From: Clostridiales bacterium
Lineage (GTDB): Bacteria; Bacillota; Clostridia; Christensenellales; Pumilibacteraceae
Assembly (NCBI GenBank): GCA_022508425.1
Contig: JAFLVF010000004.1
Coordinates: 1 to 33,017, forward strand
Length of the DNA stretch: 33,017 nt
Reading direction: 5' to 3'
Shown: piece by piece, positions 32,405-33,017 of the stretch
How the letters are laid out: each line of letters begins with the position of its first letter
Position numbering within the stretch: position 1 is the first letter of the stretch
The notes under the pieces: generated by a model
Seen by the model: only the letters and a program-made list of their open reading frames with translations
The model's database searches: none
What the model was told of the DNA's origin: nothing
Made by a program: the position numbers and the translations under genes

Positions 32405-33017
32405 ATGAGTAGAACTACCAAACGTATGCGTGTAAGCAAAGTGCTTCTTGCGTTAATGGCATTTATCGTCGCCTTTGTCGCAATTACGCTGTTCAATGCG
32501 TGCACCAAGACGGAAGAGCCGTCCGCTGCCACGTACACAATCGAGGTCTCCGCAACGACGCACGGCACAGTCACGCCGAGCGCGACCTCTGCCGAAGCGG
32601 GCGCAACCGTAACAGTTGCGGTGTCGCCCGATGTCGGGTACAAGTTGTCCGAGCTCAAATATAACGGCACGGACATTACGGCAGAGAAGAGCTTTATCAT
32701 GCCGGCGGAAAACGTCACGATTACCGCCGCATTTTCTCCGCAGTCATATACTGTGACTGTCGGCGAGTGCGAGCACGGCACGGTTGCAGTCGACGTGAAT
32801 TCAGCTAAGTACGGCGATACGGTCACCGTCACCGCCACACCCGACAACGGGTATGAGCTCGTCGCTATCAAGGTAAACGGCCAAGCGATTGAGGGCAACA
32901 CATTCACGATGCCGAGCGAGGCCGTCACGGTTACCGCAGAATTCGAGCTTATCAAATATAATGTTACGGTAATGCCTGCGACCAACGGCACCGTTTCGGT
33001 CGACAACGTAAAGGCGG
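32405..33017 (+). CDS. Surface lipoprotein with InlB/Flg_new-type repeats (3' end outside window)
   Basis: From ATG 32405 (GGGGGT upstream) the frame is open to the window end, 204 codons. It begins with a lipoprotein signal (hydrophobic residues 13-30, LFNAC, lipidated C33). Tandem repeats of about 70 residues follow, each with HGTV, a GY-K/E-L strand and a T/IMP-S/A-E-x-VT-TAEF end. These belong to the divergent InlB B-repeat/Flg_new_2 class seen in many surface proteins. It lies 22 bp after the ATPase gene and is probably in the same transcript. The catalytic or binding region, if any, would lie past the window. The antisense 249-aa ORF is a shadow. Confidence 0.85.
   Translation, partial: MSRTTKRMRVSKVLLALMAFIVAFVAITLFNACTKTEEPSAATYTIEVSATTHGTVTPSATSAEAGATVTVAVSPDVGYKLSELKYNGTDITAEKSFIMPAENVTITAAFSPQSYTVTVGECEHGTVAVDVNSAKYGDTVTVTATPDNGYELVAIKVNGQAIEGNTFTMPSEAVTVTAEFELIKYNVTVMPATNGTVSVDNVKA

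Noticed and set aside
1-33017. CRISPR array, tRNA, rRNA, transposase or integrase genes
   Set aside because: I found no regularly spaced repeats, no cloverleaf I could support, and no recombinase or transposase motifs in the ORFs.

Overview
The window looks like a chromosomal segment of a monoderm, Bacillota-type bacterium, probably an uncultured anaerobic clostridium. This is inferred from lipobox-bearing extracytoplasmic proteins, strong GGAGG ribosome sites, sigma-A-like promoters, a CUT1 sugar transporter served by a separately encoded MsmX/UgpC-like ATPase, a short Firmicutes-type NagB, and many bacterial Ig-like, InlB-like and GLUG-like surface repeats. No species can be named from the sequence alone.

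Region 1 (1 to about 10.8 kb) is visibly AT-rich and looks accessory. It holds the tail of a possible upstream gene, two translationally coupled giant extracytoplasmic proteins (961 and 1072 aa), and a three-gene block. That block is a HamA-like DUF1837 nuclease, a HamB-like Ski2-type helicase overlapping it by 4 bp, and a DUF4238 protein 10 bp further on. The first two form a Hachiman-type anti-phage system; the third is a candidate accessory gene. hamA has no ribosome site and may be leaderless.

Region 2 (10.57 to 11.34 kb) has no intact gene. It holds nested inverted repeats, a terminator-like hairpin and a small zinc-ribbon reading frame interrupted at an A6C run, where a -1 shift would restore about 30 more residues. 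From about 11.2 kb on, the DNA is clearly more GC-rich. Two housekeeping-type genes follow: an ADP-ribosylglycohydrolase with a consensus-like promoter, and a free methionine-(R)-sulfoxide reductase.

Region 3 (12.85 to 33.0 kb) is a glycan-utilisation locus. A leftward unit encodes a solute-binding lipoprotein and a GH94 phosphorylase. A divergent rightward series encodes a GH16 lipoprotein, two CUT1 permeases, a GLUG/Ig-like membrane-anchored protein, a ROK regulator, a large GLUG/FN3/Ig lipoprotein, a phosphohexomutase, NagB, NagA, an oversized CUT1 ATPase and a further InlB/Flg_new-type lipoprotein cut by the window end. Most neighbours overlap or abut, which suggests coordinated expression.

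The logic I infer is this: GH16 cuts an extracellular beta-glycan, the ABC system imports oligosaccharides, GH94 phosphorolyses them to a sugar-1-phosphate, the mutase makes the 6-phosphate, and NagA/NagB drain amino sugars to fructose-6-phosphate. No sugar kinase is visible; the only ROK protein is a regulator with a helix-turn-helix. The most unusual items are the ATPase with an extra C-terminal region of about 290 residues, the degenerate ROK metal site, a helical insertion inside the GH16 accessory domain, and a Shine-Dalgarno sequence held in the loop of a perfect hairpin.
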